This document shows, piece by piece, positions 1 through 8,377 of a DNA stretch of 64,000 bases. Every line of letters begins with the position of its first letter. The stretch's first letter is position 1. Source of the DNA: Nostoc sp. CENA543 (GTDB taxonomy: Bacteria; Cyanobacteriota; Cyanobacteriia; Cyanobacteriales; Nostocaceae). The notes under the pieces were generated by a model, which saw nothing but the letters and a program-made list of their open reading frames with translations, was not told the DNA's origin and ran no database searches. The position numbers and the translations under genes are program-made. The DNA is taken from assembly GCF_002896875.1 (NCBI RefSeq), contig NZ_CP023278.1:1426001-1490000 (forward strand). The letters are read 5' to 3'.

Positions 1-2
1 TG

Positions 3-524
3 GCATTAGCGGGATTACACAGAGGCGATCGCGTGGGTGTAGGTGTATTTGATAACCAAATGCACACATGGATGCCACCGGAACGGGGACAAAATCATTT
101 AAATCAACTCATTGACCGGTTAACGCCAATTCAGCCAGTTTTATTAGAATCAGATTACTTGGGGGCTGTAACTCACGTAGTGCAGCAACAAACTAGGCGA
201 TCGCTAGTAGTAATTATTACAGACTTAGTTGATGCCACCGCCTCTACAGAACTCCTCGCCGCCCTGACACGACTAGCCCCCCGCTATCTACCATTTTGTG
301 TCACCTTAAGAGACCCCAAAGTAGATGATTTAGCCCATAGGTTTACAGATGATGTGACTCAAGCTTACACCCGTGCTGTAGCATTAGATTTATTAGCACA
401 GCGTCAAGTGGCTTTTGCCCAGTTAAAGCAAAAAGGCGTGTTGGTGTTAGATGCACCAGCTAATCAAATCAGTGACCAATTAGTGGAACGATATCTGCAA
501 CTAAAAGCTAAAAATCAACTCTAA
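3..524 (+). CDS. DUF58 domain protein, C-terminal part (cut by window start)
   Basis: The reading frame is open from the first bases of the window, so the gene begins upstream. The visible part continues a segment reading LAGLHRGDRVGVGVFDNQ, typical of the C-terminal half of DUF58 proteins, which have a von Willebrand A-like fold and often sit beside MoxR-type ATPases. The GTG at 33 lies inside this conserved stretch and is not the real start. About 173 residues are visible, ending at TAA 524. Function is unknown at the biochemical level. Membrane association cannot be judged because the N-terminus is missing. Confidence 0.75.
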   Translation, partial: ALAGLHRGDRVGVGVFDNQMHTWMPPERGQNHLNQLIDRLTPIQPVLLESDYLGAVTHVVQQQTRRSLVVIITDLVDATASTELLAALTRLAPRYLPFCVTLRDPKVDDLAHRFTDDVTQAYTRAVALDLLAQRQVAFAQLKQKGVLVLDAPANQISDQLVERYLQLKAKNQL

Positions 525-553
525 TGTGGGTGTTGCTGAACCCAGATATAAAC

Positions 554-593
554 CAATTCGCAATTCGCAATTCGCAATTCGCAATTCGCAATT
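554..593 (+). repeat. Heptanucleotide tandem repeat (CAATTCG)n
   Basis: Five complete CAATTCG units and a partial sixth run head to tail between the DUF58 gene and cbiG-cobJ. Such short tandemly repeated repetitive sequences are characteristic of heterocystous cyanobacteria. The same heptamer appears in the opposite orientation at 2528-2560, on the other side of cbiG-cobJ. Confidence 0.9.
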
Positions 594-679
594 ACTTTTT
601 GTCACAGGGTTTTACCCCGTGCCAAAACTTTTCGCCTTTTAAGGCGAGGTTTTAGACCCGATTGTTTCGATAATGCCCC

Positions 680-2380
680 ATGCCCAAGTCTATGAACAAG
701 ATTGCACCTGCCATTATCGTTTTAAGCCAAAATAGCGTAGCATTAGCCCGTAAACTGACCAGCATTTTACCAGGGGCGATAATTCACGGTTTAACAGGCC
801 GTACCTCTGGCGTAGATGTCAGCTTTACGAATTTTGGTGAGACACTACGAGAATTATTTGCCCAAGGAACACCATTAATTGGGATTTGTGCGGCGGGTAT
901 TCTCATTAGAACCCTAGCCCCGTTAATTTCCGATAAACGTCAAGAACCGCCAGTGTTAGCGGTGGCTGAAGATGGTAGCGCGGTTGTCCCTCTGTTGGGG
1001 GGACTCAATGGCGTTAATGACTTGGCGCGGCGGGTGGCTGAGGTGTTAAATACCCAAGCTGCAATTACCACCACAGGGGATATTCGTTTTCGCACAGCTT
1101 TACTATCTCCTCCCCCTGGATATCATTTAGCTAACCCAGAAGATGCCAAGAAATTTATTTCCGATTTGTTAGCCGGGGCGCAAGTCCAGCTAGAAGGAAC
1201 AGCACCTTGGTTAAGTAATAGTCAGTTACCGATTAATCCTGAAGGGAATTTAACAATTCGAGTCACGGAAAACTGTGTCGATTCTACAGTCGATTGTCTG
1301 GTATATCATCCCAAAACCGTAGCGATCGCCATTGACCACACCGATGTTACTCTAGAGACAATACAAGAATTACTCACTAATGCCAATATTGCCCCCGCAT
1401 CTATCGCTGGGATATTTGCACCCATCACCATCGCATCTCACCCAATTATTCATACTTTAGTTAATACTTATGGAGTATCGGCGCGCTTTTTCCCTAGCCA
1501 TCAACTAGCTGAAAATATCGCCTTAGCCGCTACAGGCACAGATGGTAAGTTAATTGCTCAATTATCGCATATAGCGATCGCCATCTCTCCCCAACCCCTT
1601 GACCCTGAGACTATCGGTCAGTCACAAGGTAGGTTAGCAATTATCGGTACAGGCCCCGGTAGTTCTCAATGGATGTCACCAGAAGTCAAAGAAATCCTCA
1701 AATCTGCCACCGACTTAGTAGGCTATAAAACATATCTAGATTTAGTCGGTGCTTTAGCAGTTGGTAAACAACGTCATGAGTCAGACAACCGCGAAGAAAT
1801 TGCACGGGCAACAATGGCACTAGATTTAGCCGCTAGTGGACGTTATGTGGTAGTAGTATCCTCCGGCGACCCTGGTATTTATGCAATGGCGGCGGCTGTA
1901 TTTGAAGTCCTCGACCTCCACCACAAACCCGAATGGGACAACATTGATATTCACGTCGCACCAGGAATTTCCGCCATGCAAGCCGCCGCCGCCACCATTG
2001 GCGCACCTTTAGGACATGATTTTTGTGCGATTTCCCTATCAGATATTTTGAAACCTTGGTCAGTCATTACACAACGCATTACCGCCGCCGCCCAAGCTGA
2101 TTTTGTTATGGCTTTTTATAATCCCGTTTCCAAAGAACGCACTTGGCAATTAGCCGCAGCCAGAGATATTTTACTGCAATATAGAAAACCTCATACACCC
2201 GTAGTTTTAGGACGCAATCTCGGCAGACCAGGACAAAGTGTCAAAGTCATCACCCTAGACCAGTTAGCACCAGAAGTTGCTGATATGCGAACAGTGATTA
2301 TCGTTGGTTCAAGTCAAACTAGAATGATTAACCGCCTCAACGGTGATGTCTACGTTTATACACCCCGTCGCTACCAATAA
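680..2380 (+). CDS. cobJ: CbiG-CobJ fusion: cobalamin biosynthesis protein / precorrin-3B C17-methyltransferase
   Basis: This 566-residue protein joins two corrin-pathway domains. Residues about 8-300 match the CbiG family, with the conserved stretch GICAAGILIRTLAPLI near residues 68-83 and a C-terminal CbiG-like part around 212-300. Residues about 317-560 form a SAM-dependent tetrapyrrole methylase of the CobJ/CbiH type, starting with the glycine-rich SAM loop GTGPG at 323-327 and containing SSGDPGIY and AFYNPVS. CobJ methylates C17 during ring contraction of the cobalamin precursor; CbiG opens the delta-lactone in the anaerobic route. The fusion is common in cyanobacteria. The ATG at 680 and the codon five positions later are both possible starts. 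No other cob gene is adjacent. Confidence 0.93.
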   Translation: MPKSMNKIAPAIIVLSQNSVALARKLTSILPGAIIHGLTGRTSGVDVSFTNFGETLRELFAQGTPLIGICAAGILIRTLAPLISDKRQEPPVLAVAEDGSAVVPLLGGLNGVNDLARRVAEVLNTQAAITTTGDIRFRTALLSPPPGYHLANPEDAKKFISDLLAGAQVQLEGTAPWLSNSQLPINPEGNLTIRVTENCVDSTVDCLVYHPKTVAIAIDHTDVTLETIQELLTNANIAPASIAGIFAPITIASHPIIHTLVNTYGVSARFFPSHQLAENIALAATGTDGKLIAQLSHIAIAISPQPLDPETIGQSQGRLAIIGTGPGSSQWMSPEVKEILKSATDLVGYKTYLDLVGALAVGKQRHESDNREEIARATMALDLAASGRYVVVVSSGDPGIYAMAAAVFEVLDLHHKPEWDNIDIHVAPGISAMQAAAATIGAPLGHDFCAISLSDILKPWSVITQRITAAAQADFVMAFYNPVSKERTWQLAAARDILLQYRKPHTPVVLGRNLGRPGQSVKVITLDQLAPEVADMRTVIIVGSSQTRMINRLNGDVYVYTPRRYQ

Positions 2381-2527
2381 TCTCCCCAATCCCAGAAAAA
2401 GTAAAAAGTAAAAAGGCAAAAGAATCTTTTCCCTTCTTTTTACCTTTTACCTTTATCCCTAATACCAATTCTCCAAAATTCGGCAACAGATGCAAAGCTT
2501 GAAACCCAGATATTATCTGACTTTCTT

Positions 2528-2560
2528 AATTGCGAATTGCGAATTGCGAATTGCGAATTG
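2528..2560 (+). repeat. Heptanucleotide tandem repeat (AATTGCG)n, inverse of the 554-593 repeat
   Basis: Four full AATTGCG units plus a partial unit. Read on the other strand this is the same CAATTCG heptamer found at 554-593, so cbiG-cobJ is bracketed by the repeat in inverted orientation. It lies four bases from the stop codon of the convergent permease gene. Confidence 0.88.
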
Positions 2561-2563
2561 GTC

Positions 2564-3763
2564 TTATCTTTGCAAACTCCGAGGATCAAGGGCATCTCTT
2601 AAACCATCACCTAGCAAATTAAACGCCAAAACTGTGACGATAATTAGCAAAGCTGGAGGCCAAATTAACCAAGGTTGCAGTACCAAAATAGAAGCATTAC
2701 TAGCTAAAGACAGCATATTTCCCCAGGATGGGTCAGGTTGCTGAATACCCAAACCAATCAAACTGAGTATTGCTTCTGAACCAATAAAACTGGGAACTGC
2801 CAAAGTAGCAGAGATAATTATATATGTAGCTGTTTGTGGCAAAACATGACGGATAATAATATATATCGGTTTACCACCCATAGCTCTTGCTGCTTGCACA
2901 AATTCCCGTTCTTTTATCGATAAAACTTGTCCCCGAATCACCCTTGCTAAACCAGCCCAGCTAATCACCGAAGTAATCAAAACAATCAATAAAAATCGTT
3001 GACTGCTGCTTAAACCACTGGGTAAAACTGCACCTAATGTCACTAATAGATAAATACTGGGGAAAGTCATCAGCACTTCTGCTATCCGCATAATGATGCT
3101 ATCAGTCAAGCCGCCGAAATAGCCAGAAATACCACCGATTAACAAACCTAGAGGGAAGGTAAAAATTACTCCAATAATCCCAATAAATAAACTAATGCGT
3201 CCACCATACAATAGACGGCTGAGTTGGTCGCGTCCTGGTTCATCAGTGCCTAAAATGTTGATTTTGGCTTCTCCATCTGCACCAAACAAGTGCCAATTTA
3301 AAGGTATACCAGGAATAATAGTAAAGTCATCCCATTTTGCAGGTAGTGGTACACTCAACCGGAACAGCCGAGATTTTTTAGTCGGTATACCAGGGATAAT
3401 GGTCGTTTTTTCCCATGTCGAGGGTAGAGGTAGACTCAACTGAAACAGTCGATATTCAGCACCAGAAACAAAGAAACGCACAGGAGAAGGCTTTGTGTAG
3501 TCTACAATTAATTGGCGATCGCCTGTTTCTAAATTCGTATCTCCCTGGGTTGTCGGATAAATGTGGGGGCCGATAAACTTACCCGATGTTTTATCAACCC
3601 AATAAATCCGCGTCGGTGGTAATAGTGAACCATTAGGCTGTGAAGTATATGGGTTATAAGGGGCGATAAAATCAGCAGCAATTACTGCCATATAGAAAAT
3701 CAACAGCACAACTGCCCCAAATCGCGCCAAAGGATTTTTCTGAAGTCTTCGCCACCAATTCAT
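2564..3763 (-). CDS. ABC transporter permease, DppC/OppC type
   Basis: A 399-residue inner-membrane permease of the dipeptide/oligopeptide ABC family. It opens with the N-terminal helix typical of OppC (residues about 12-34, then DFIAPYNPY), has a long periplasmic segment (35-175), the GTDEPGRDQLSRLLYGGRISL entry to the core domain, and about five further membrane segments. The cytoplasmic coupling loop reads EFVQAARAMGG. The C-terminus ends GDGLRDALDPR, as in this family. The periplasmic segment carries a duplicated 27-residue unit (105-131 and 132-158). No binding-protein or ATPase gene is adjacent, so substrate is unknown; di/oligopeptide or nickel are possibilities. Confidence 0.9.
   Translation of the reverse strand: MNWWRRLQKNPLARFGAVVLLIFYMAVIAADFIAPYNPYTSQPNGSLLPPTRIYWVDKTSGKFIGPHIYPTTQGDTNLETGDRQLIVDYTKPSPVRFFVSGAEYRLFQLSLPLPSTWEKTTIIPGIPTKKSRLFRLSVPLPAKWDDFTIIPGIPLNWHLFGADGEAKINILGTDEPGRDQLSRLLYGGRISLFIGIIGVIFTFPLGLLIGGISGYFGGLTDSIIMRIAEVLMTFPSIYLLVTLGAVLPSGLSSSQRFLLIVLITSVISWAGLARVIRGQVLSIKEREFVQAARAMGGKPIYIIIRHVLPQTATYIIISATLAVPSFIGSEAILSLIGLGIQQPDPSWGNMLSLASNASILVLQPWLIWPPALLIIVTVLAFNLLGDGLRDALDPRSLQR
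3302..3451 (-). repeat. 81-bp tandem duplication inside the permease gene
   Basis: The protein contains RLFQLSLPLPSTWEKTTII at 105-123 and RLFRLSVPLPAKWDDFTII at 132-150, each followed by PGIP. The period is 27 residues (81 bp), so the reading frame is kept. The two DNA copies have diverged, so the duplication is not very recent. Confidence 0.85.
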
Positions 3764-3764
3764 A

Positions 3765-3803
3765 GTTTTTAGTTATTAGTCATTAGTTATTAGTCATTAG
3801 TTA
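3765..3803 (+). repeat. Short tandem repeat of TAGTCATTAGTTAT type
   Basis: Alternating heptamers TTAGTCA and TTAGTTA run directly upstream of the permease start codon (that gene is on the minus strand). This is the same family of short repeats as at 20251-20291, 20861-20900 and 29929-29963. Confidence 0.8.
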
Positions 3804-3883
3804 AGGGTGAATAGTCGATATAGTCAAGGGGCAAGACGTAAACTTTTTCCCCATTCACCCTGCAAATTTTAGATTGACTAACT

Positions 3884-4753
3884 CTACAATTGCTCAACTA
3901 ATAATCTTTGTTCTTCCTGAATTTTTTCGTGTTCTACTACAAATACATTAGAGTAGAGATTGGCAATAATTTGCTTACCTTGCTGCGTCAAAGATAAATA
4001 GCGCAATCCATCTGTAATGTAAGGGTGAACTCCATTCCAATAGAATTTAGCGTAATTGTTGCGTAAATCGGCAGGCGTTTTATAACCTAAAACTTTACTT
4101 ACCCCAGTCTCTTCAAATTCATAAAACAAAGAGGTGATTTTCTTCAAATAACGGGGGTCACTTAACTGTCCAATTAAATCAGCAGCACGCACCAATCCCG
4201 CAAAGCTTGTGGTATCTTGATGATCTTCGGCTGTAGGAACCGGAAATCTCGTCAATTCAATATTACTTTTGATGACTTCAGCATCTATGAGCTTATGTCC
4301 GCCAAAACGCTCATCAATAAACAACTTAGCTCTATCTACATGATAGGGAGTCAGACTAGCATCAGAAGCCCCAGGCGGTAGAGAAATCATCCTGCCATTT
4401 TTGCCTGTAGAATATAAACCCTTGTTTTCTTGGTCTTGCCGACAAACTCCCTTAACATAGCCGATATCATGACACAGCAAGGAAATAATAAAGTGTAGCC
4501 AATCTTCACTAGAAACCCCACCCTCGCGGATATGCTTACCGCGTAAAATTTCCTGCCCTACCAGAGTTACTAGTATAGAATGTTCAACGTTATGATAGAG
4601 GGCATCACTGTTGGCTATATTTTCTAACGCCATGTTACCTGCCCAAGCAATGATATCTTCATACTCATTTTTGAAACAGCCGTATGTCCGGCTGTAACCT
4701 TCTCTAATTTGTCTGACAAAAGCATCAATTAAAATTTCAGTGGCGTTGAACAT
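3884..4753 (-). CDS. HD-domain metal-dependent phosphohydrolase-like protein
   Basis: A 289-residue soluble protein. It carries the HD-superfamily histidine/aspartate pattern: YHNVEHS gives H54 and H58, LLCHDIGYVKG gives H95-D96, and a downstream aspartate occurs in AADLIGQL (about D192). HD proteins bind a divalent metal pair and usually hydrolyse phosphate esters such as cyclic dinucleotides or nucleotides; the substrate cannot be told here. No GGDEF, EAL or receiver domain is attached. Its 5' side is a long AT-rich gap, so it is probably monocistronic. Confidence 0.8.
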   Translation of the reverse strand: MFNATEILIDAFVRQIREGYSRTYGCFKNEYEDIIAWAGNMALENIANSDALYHNVEHSILVTLVGQEILRGKHIREGGVSSEDWLHFIISLLCHDIGYVKGVCRQDQENKGLYSTGKNGRMISLPPGASDASLTPYHVDRAKLFIDERFGGHKLIDAEVIKSNIELTRFPVPTAEDHQDTTSFAGLVRAADLIGQLSDPRYLKKITSLFYEFEETGVSKVLGYKTPADLRNNYAKFYWNGVHPYITDGLRYLSLTQQGKQIIANLYSNVFVVEHEKIQEEQRLLVEQL

Positions 4754-5242
4754 ATCAGTTACTTGGGTTCGATAGCAATTATTTAAAGTTTTTTACAAAC
4801 AACATCTTCAGGATGTTCCTAAAGAGGATTGTCAGAATCTATATTTATCTTGCATTATCCATATTCCATTGTTATTGACTAGATGAGTGTGATCTCAAAA
4901 CCAAGTGTATGTGACTTAAATGATTACGATTGATTGACAAAAATATAAGGTTTATTCTGCCGAGGCATCACCGTATAAATACGGTTATTGTTTTATTTGA
5001 TAAATAAAATTAATACTAACATTCATGATGGCTATCGTGACAGTTATTACAACTAGATTGCCCATAATTATGGGAGGTTTAATATTTTGTGACTTAAATT
5101 AATATGTTTTGATTAATTGTGAAGATACTGACATGATTTGTGACTAAAGTCTGACATTGCTAGATGATTTGATTTTCCGCATTTTTTCAAAATGTTACGA
5201 TTCCCGTAAGCTTATGCTATAATTACTAGTACCTTAATTTAC
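4754..5242. other. Intergenic, no gene seen
   Basis: 489 bases of AT-rich DNA between the HD-domain gene and tRNA-Gly. No open reading frame of coding character and no convincing terminator were found. The minus-strand promoter of the HD gene and the promoter of the tRNA must lie here, but no clear -10/-35 pair could be assigned. Confidence 0.6.
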
Positions 5243-5314
5243 GCGGGTGTAATTCAGTGGTAGAATGTCACCTTCCCAAGGTGAACGTCGTGGGTTCGAG
5301 TCCCATCGCCCGCT
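5243..5314 (+). tRNA. tRNA-Gly (anticodon CCC)
   Basis: A full cloverleaf can be drawn: acceptor GCGGGTG/CGCCCGC, D-stem ATTC/GAAT, anticodon stem TCACC/GGTGA with loop TTCCCAA (anticodon CCC, reading GGG), T-stem GTGGG/CCCAT with loop TTCGAGT, discriminator T at 5314. CCA is not encoded. The restriction-modification island begins about 270 bases downstream. Confidence 0.95.
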
Positions 5315-5582
5315 TTGAAAAAAATACTATTTTATAGGCATTTCCAGCATTTAGCCTGCAAATATAGCATTAAATCTTATCACGATCGCCGAAGGTTTAG
5401 GCGGCTCTGTGAGACACTACGCGAACAGCGATCGCAATCTCTGCAATGGCATTGATAATATCAGTGAAGATGTGTGAGCGATTATATTCAAGCTACCTAT
5501 AAACGAGCTGGGAACGCGGTAAACTGGTTATTCTTTACAGAGATCGCGCTAATTAAACTTAACTTTATTACTGAAAATTCCT

Positions 5583-7799
5583 ATGGTGGCTAATATAGAA
5601 AGCTCTACTAACCAAGAGTTAGTCGGTTTTATTTGGAGTATTGCTGACAAACTGCGCGGCCCCTATCGTCCACCCCAGTACCGTCGGGTGATGTTACCTT
5701 TGATTGTGTTGCGTCGTTTGGATGCTGTCTTAGAGCCGACTAAGCAAGCTGTACTGGAGGCTAAGGCGAAATATGCGGCGATGGGTTTAGAGGGGGAGGC
5801 TTTTGAAAAGGCGATCGCAAAAGTTGCCATTGGGGGCGAACGTCAGCAGCCGTTGTATAATCTCAGTGAATTTACCTTTCAAAAATTATTAGGTGATCCT
5901 GATGGCATTGCTAGTAATTTAAGGGCTTATATTAATAGTTTCTCACCCAGAGCTAGGGATATTTTCGAGAAATTTGATTTTGATACAGAAATTCAAAAGC
6001 TTGATGAAAGTAATCGGCTATATCTAGTTATTAAAGAATTTTGTAAGCCTGATATTGATTTATCACCGGCGAAACTTTCTAATTTGCAAATGGGTTATCT
6101 ATTTGAGGAATTAGTAAGGAAATTTAACGAACAAGCCAACGAAGAAGCCGGAGACCATTTTACACCCCGTGAAGTTATTCGGTTGATGGTGAATTTGGTT
6201 TTTTGTGATGAACAAGATATTTTTAAACAAGGGATTTATCGCACAGTATATGACCCCACCGCCGGAACAGGGGGAATGTTATCTGTCGCGGAGGAATATA
6301 TTAAAAAGCAAAATCCTGAAGCGAATTTAGGGTTATTTGGGCAAGAATATAACCCTGAATCTTATGCGATTTGCTGTTCTGATTTACTGATTAAAGATGA
6401 ACCGATTAATCATCTGGTTTATGGCGATACATTAGGAGTAAAAAACGCTAAAAGCAGAAGTAATAACTTTTTACCCCATGATGGTCATCCTGATAAACAG
6501 TTTCACTATATGTTTGCTAATCCGCCCTTTGGGGTGGAATGGAAACCAGAAGAAGATTTTATTAAAGATGAGTATGAAAATTTAGGATTTAAAGGGCGTT
6601 TTGGGGCAGGTTTACCGCGCATTAATGATGGCTCATTGTTGTTTTTACAACACATGATATCGAAAATGCACCCATCCCCAGAGGTAGGGGGTGATGGTTC
6701 GCGGATTGCCATTGTATTTAATGGTTCGCCTTTATTTACAGGGGATGCGGGGAGTGGGGAAAGTAATATTCGCCGTTGGATTATTGAAAATGACTGGCTC
6801 GATGCAGTGGTGGCGTTACCTGATCAGATGTTTTATAACACCGGAATTTTTACTTATATTTGGTTAGTAACAAATAAAAAAGCCGCCCATCGTCGGGGAA
6901 AGGTGCAGTTAATTGATGGTACGCGCCATTTCCAGAAAATGAAAAAGAGTTTGGGTAATAAGCGCAATGAATTATCCCCTGAACATATTGCGGAATTGGT
7001 GCGGTTGTATGGGGATTTTGAGCAGAATGGGGTGAGTGAGGTAGAGTCAGAAGGGGAAACACAAAAGCGGGTTTGCTCGAAGATTTTTGACAATCGGGAG
7101 TTTGGCTTTCTTAAAATTACGGTAGAGCGTCCCTTACGGTTAAATTTTCAGGCGAGTGAGGAACGTTTGGCGAGGTTATCTGAACAAAAAGCGTTTCAGG
7201 ATTTAGCAACCAGTAAGAAGCGTAAAGATGCGAAGGTACAACAGTTAGAAATTGAGATGGGTGAAAATCTGCAAAATCAAATTATCGATGCGTTGCAGAA
7301 ATTGGATGGGGGTAAAGTTTATATGTCGCGGAATGAGTTTGAAAAAGATTTAAATCGGGTGTTAAAAAATGCCGGATTAAGTTTAAAAGCTCCTGTGAAA
7401 AAAGCGATTTTATCTGCATTGGGAGAGACAGATACAGAAGCGGAAATCTGCCGAGATGCGAAGGGGAATCCTGAACCTGATAGTAATTTACGGGATACGG
7501 AAATTGTCGCTTTACCTGATGATATTACGTTGCCGTTACCTTTGGGATATGACAAGGATGCAGATGTAAATGAGTTGGTTAAGTTGGTAAAGGGGCATTG
7601 TGAGGAGTATTTAAAAGCGGAAGTATTACCCCATGTACCCGATGCTTGGATTGATTTTGATAAGACTAAGGTGGGGTATGAGATTCCCTTAAATCGTCAT
7701 TTTTATGTATATCAGCCGCCTCGTCATTTACATGAGATTGAGAATGATATTAAGTCTTTGGAAGCGGATATTATGGCGATGCTGGGGGAAGTGGTTTAA
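5583..7799 (+). CDS. hsdM: Type I restriction-modification methyltransferase subunit HsdM
   Basis: 738 residues. An N-terminal HsdM helical domain (about 8-150) precedes a SAM-dependent N6-adenine methyltransferase domain. The SAM motif DPTAGTGGM is at 224-232 and the catalytic NPPFG at 313-317. The C-terminal 200 residues extend beyond the minimal HsdM and contain charged helical segments. Two M subunits with one S subunit form the modification enzyme; adding R gives the restriction complex. hsdS follows at 8378 after one small gene, and hsdR only at 13250, so the operon order is M-S-...-R with inserted genes. No clear Shine-Dalgarno precedes the ATG. Confidence 0.95.
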   Translation: MVANIESSTNQELVGFIWSIADKLRGPYRPPQYRRVMLPLIVLRRLDAVLEPTKQAVLEAKAKYAAMGLEGEAFEKAIAKVAIGGERQQPLYNLSEFTFQKLLGDPDGIASNLRAYINSFSPRARDIFEKFDFDTEIQKLDESNRLYLVIKEFCKPDIDLSPAKLSNLQMGYLFEELVRKFNEQANEEAGDHFTPREVIRLMVNLVFCDEQDIFKQGIYRTVYDPTAGTGGMLSVAEEYIKKQNPEANLGLFGQEYNPESYAICCSDLLIKDEPINHLVYGDTLGVKNAKSRSNNFLPHDGHPDKQFHYMFANPPFGVEWKPEEDFIKDEYENLGFKGRFGAGLPRINDGSLLFLQHMISKMHPSPEVGGDGSRIAIVFNGSPLFTGDAGSGESNIRRWIIENDWLDAVVALPDQMFYNTGIFTYIWLVTNKKAAHRRGKVQLIDGTRHFQKMKKSLGNKRNELSPEHIAELVRLYGDFEQNGVSEVESEGETQKRVCSKIFDNREFGFLKITVERPLRLNFQASEERLARLSEQKAFQDLATSKKRKDAKVQQLEIEMGENLQNQIIDALQKLDGGKVYMSRNEFEKDLNRVLKNAGLSLKAPVKKAILSALGETDTEAEICRDAKGNPEPDSNLRDTEIVALPDDITLPLPLGYDKDADVNELVKLVKGHCEEYLKAEVLPHVPDAWIDFDKTKVGYEIPLNRHFYVYQPPRHLHEIENDIKSLEADIMAMLGEVV

Positions 7800-7841
7800 G
7801 AGGTTGTTTGAAAGATGTCTGATGGTGTATCAAATACTTTA

Positions 7842-7918
7842 GACCCCCCTAAATCCCCCTTAAAAAGGGGGACTTTGATTCTAGTTCCCCCCTTTTTAAG
7901 GGGGGCTAGGGGGGATCA
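7842..7918 (+). repeat. Palindromic intergenic element rich in C and G runs
   Basis: ACCCCCCTAAATCCCCCTT and its near-complement AAGGGGGGCTAGGGGGGAT face each other around an inner pair AAAAAGGGGGAC/TTCCCCCCTTTTT, so the element can fold into a long hairpin. Similar palindromes are scattered in cyanobacterial genomes. It lies just downstream of hsdM and could end or weaken transcription into the following genes. Confidence 0.8.
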
Positions 7919-8003
7919 ATAGGTGTTTCAAAACACAGCCAACCACTTTTCAAACAACATCTAATGATTAAAATAAAATGTATAGTCGGGAGATTTTTCA
8001 ATT

Positions 8004-8309
8004 ATGCAAATCACAATTGATTTACCAGATAAATTAGCAGAGAAGATACAAGAGCAATGGGGTAATTTATCACAAAAGATAATTGCAAGCCTTGTATTAG
8101 ATGTTTTTCTAGAAGGCTTGATTGATTTTGATGAGCTAAAAGAGATACTTAATCTTTCATCTGATGATGAATTAAAGGAGTTTTTTAGACAAAAAAATAT
8201 GCTTCATGCTTCGGGTATCATTAATTTATCTGGTACTTGTCCTGAGCTTGAATTAATAGAAAATGATTTAGCAATGGATGATGATTTAAACGGTGTTTTT
8301 GATGAATAA
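8004..8309 (+). CDS. Small hypothetical protein, antitoxin-like N-terminus
   Basis: 101 residues, acidic C-terminal half. The first 30 residues (MQITIDLPDKLAEKIQEQW) resemble the DNA-binding N-termini of small UPF0175 or ribbon-helix-helix antitoxins, but the rest (many Asp/Glu/Leu) is not recognised. It sits between hsdM and hsdS, where many type I loci carry accessory toxin-antitoxin or small regulatory genes. No toxin gene is adjacent. Function unknown. Confidence 0.55.
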   Translation: MQITIDLPDKLAEKIQEQWGNLSQKIIASLVLDVFLEGLIDFDELKEILNLSSDDELKEFFRQKNMLHASGIINLSGTCPELELIENDLAMDDDLNGVFDE

Positions 8310-8316
8310 AAATAGA

Positions 8317-8350
8317 TGTAGGTTGGGTGAAGCGCAGCGCAACCCAACAA
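8317..8350 (+). repeat. Palindromic repeat, GTTGGGT...ACCCAAC
   Basis: TGTAGGTTGGGTGAAGCGC followed by AGCGCAACCCAACA forms an imperfect inverted repeat just upstream of hsdS. Elements of this type are widespread dispersed repeats in cyanobacterial genomes. Confidence 0.7.
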
Positions 8351-8377
8351 TTTCGCTAAGGGAGTTACAGGATAATA

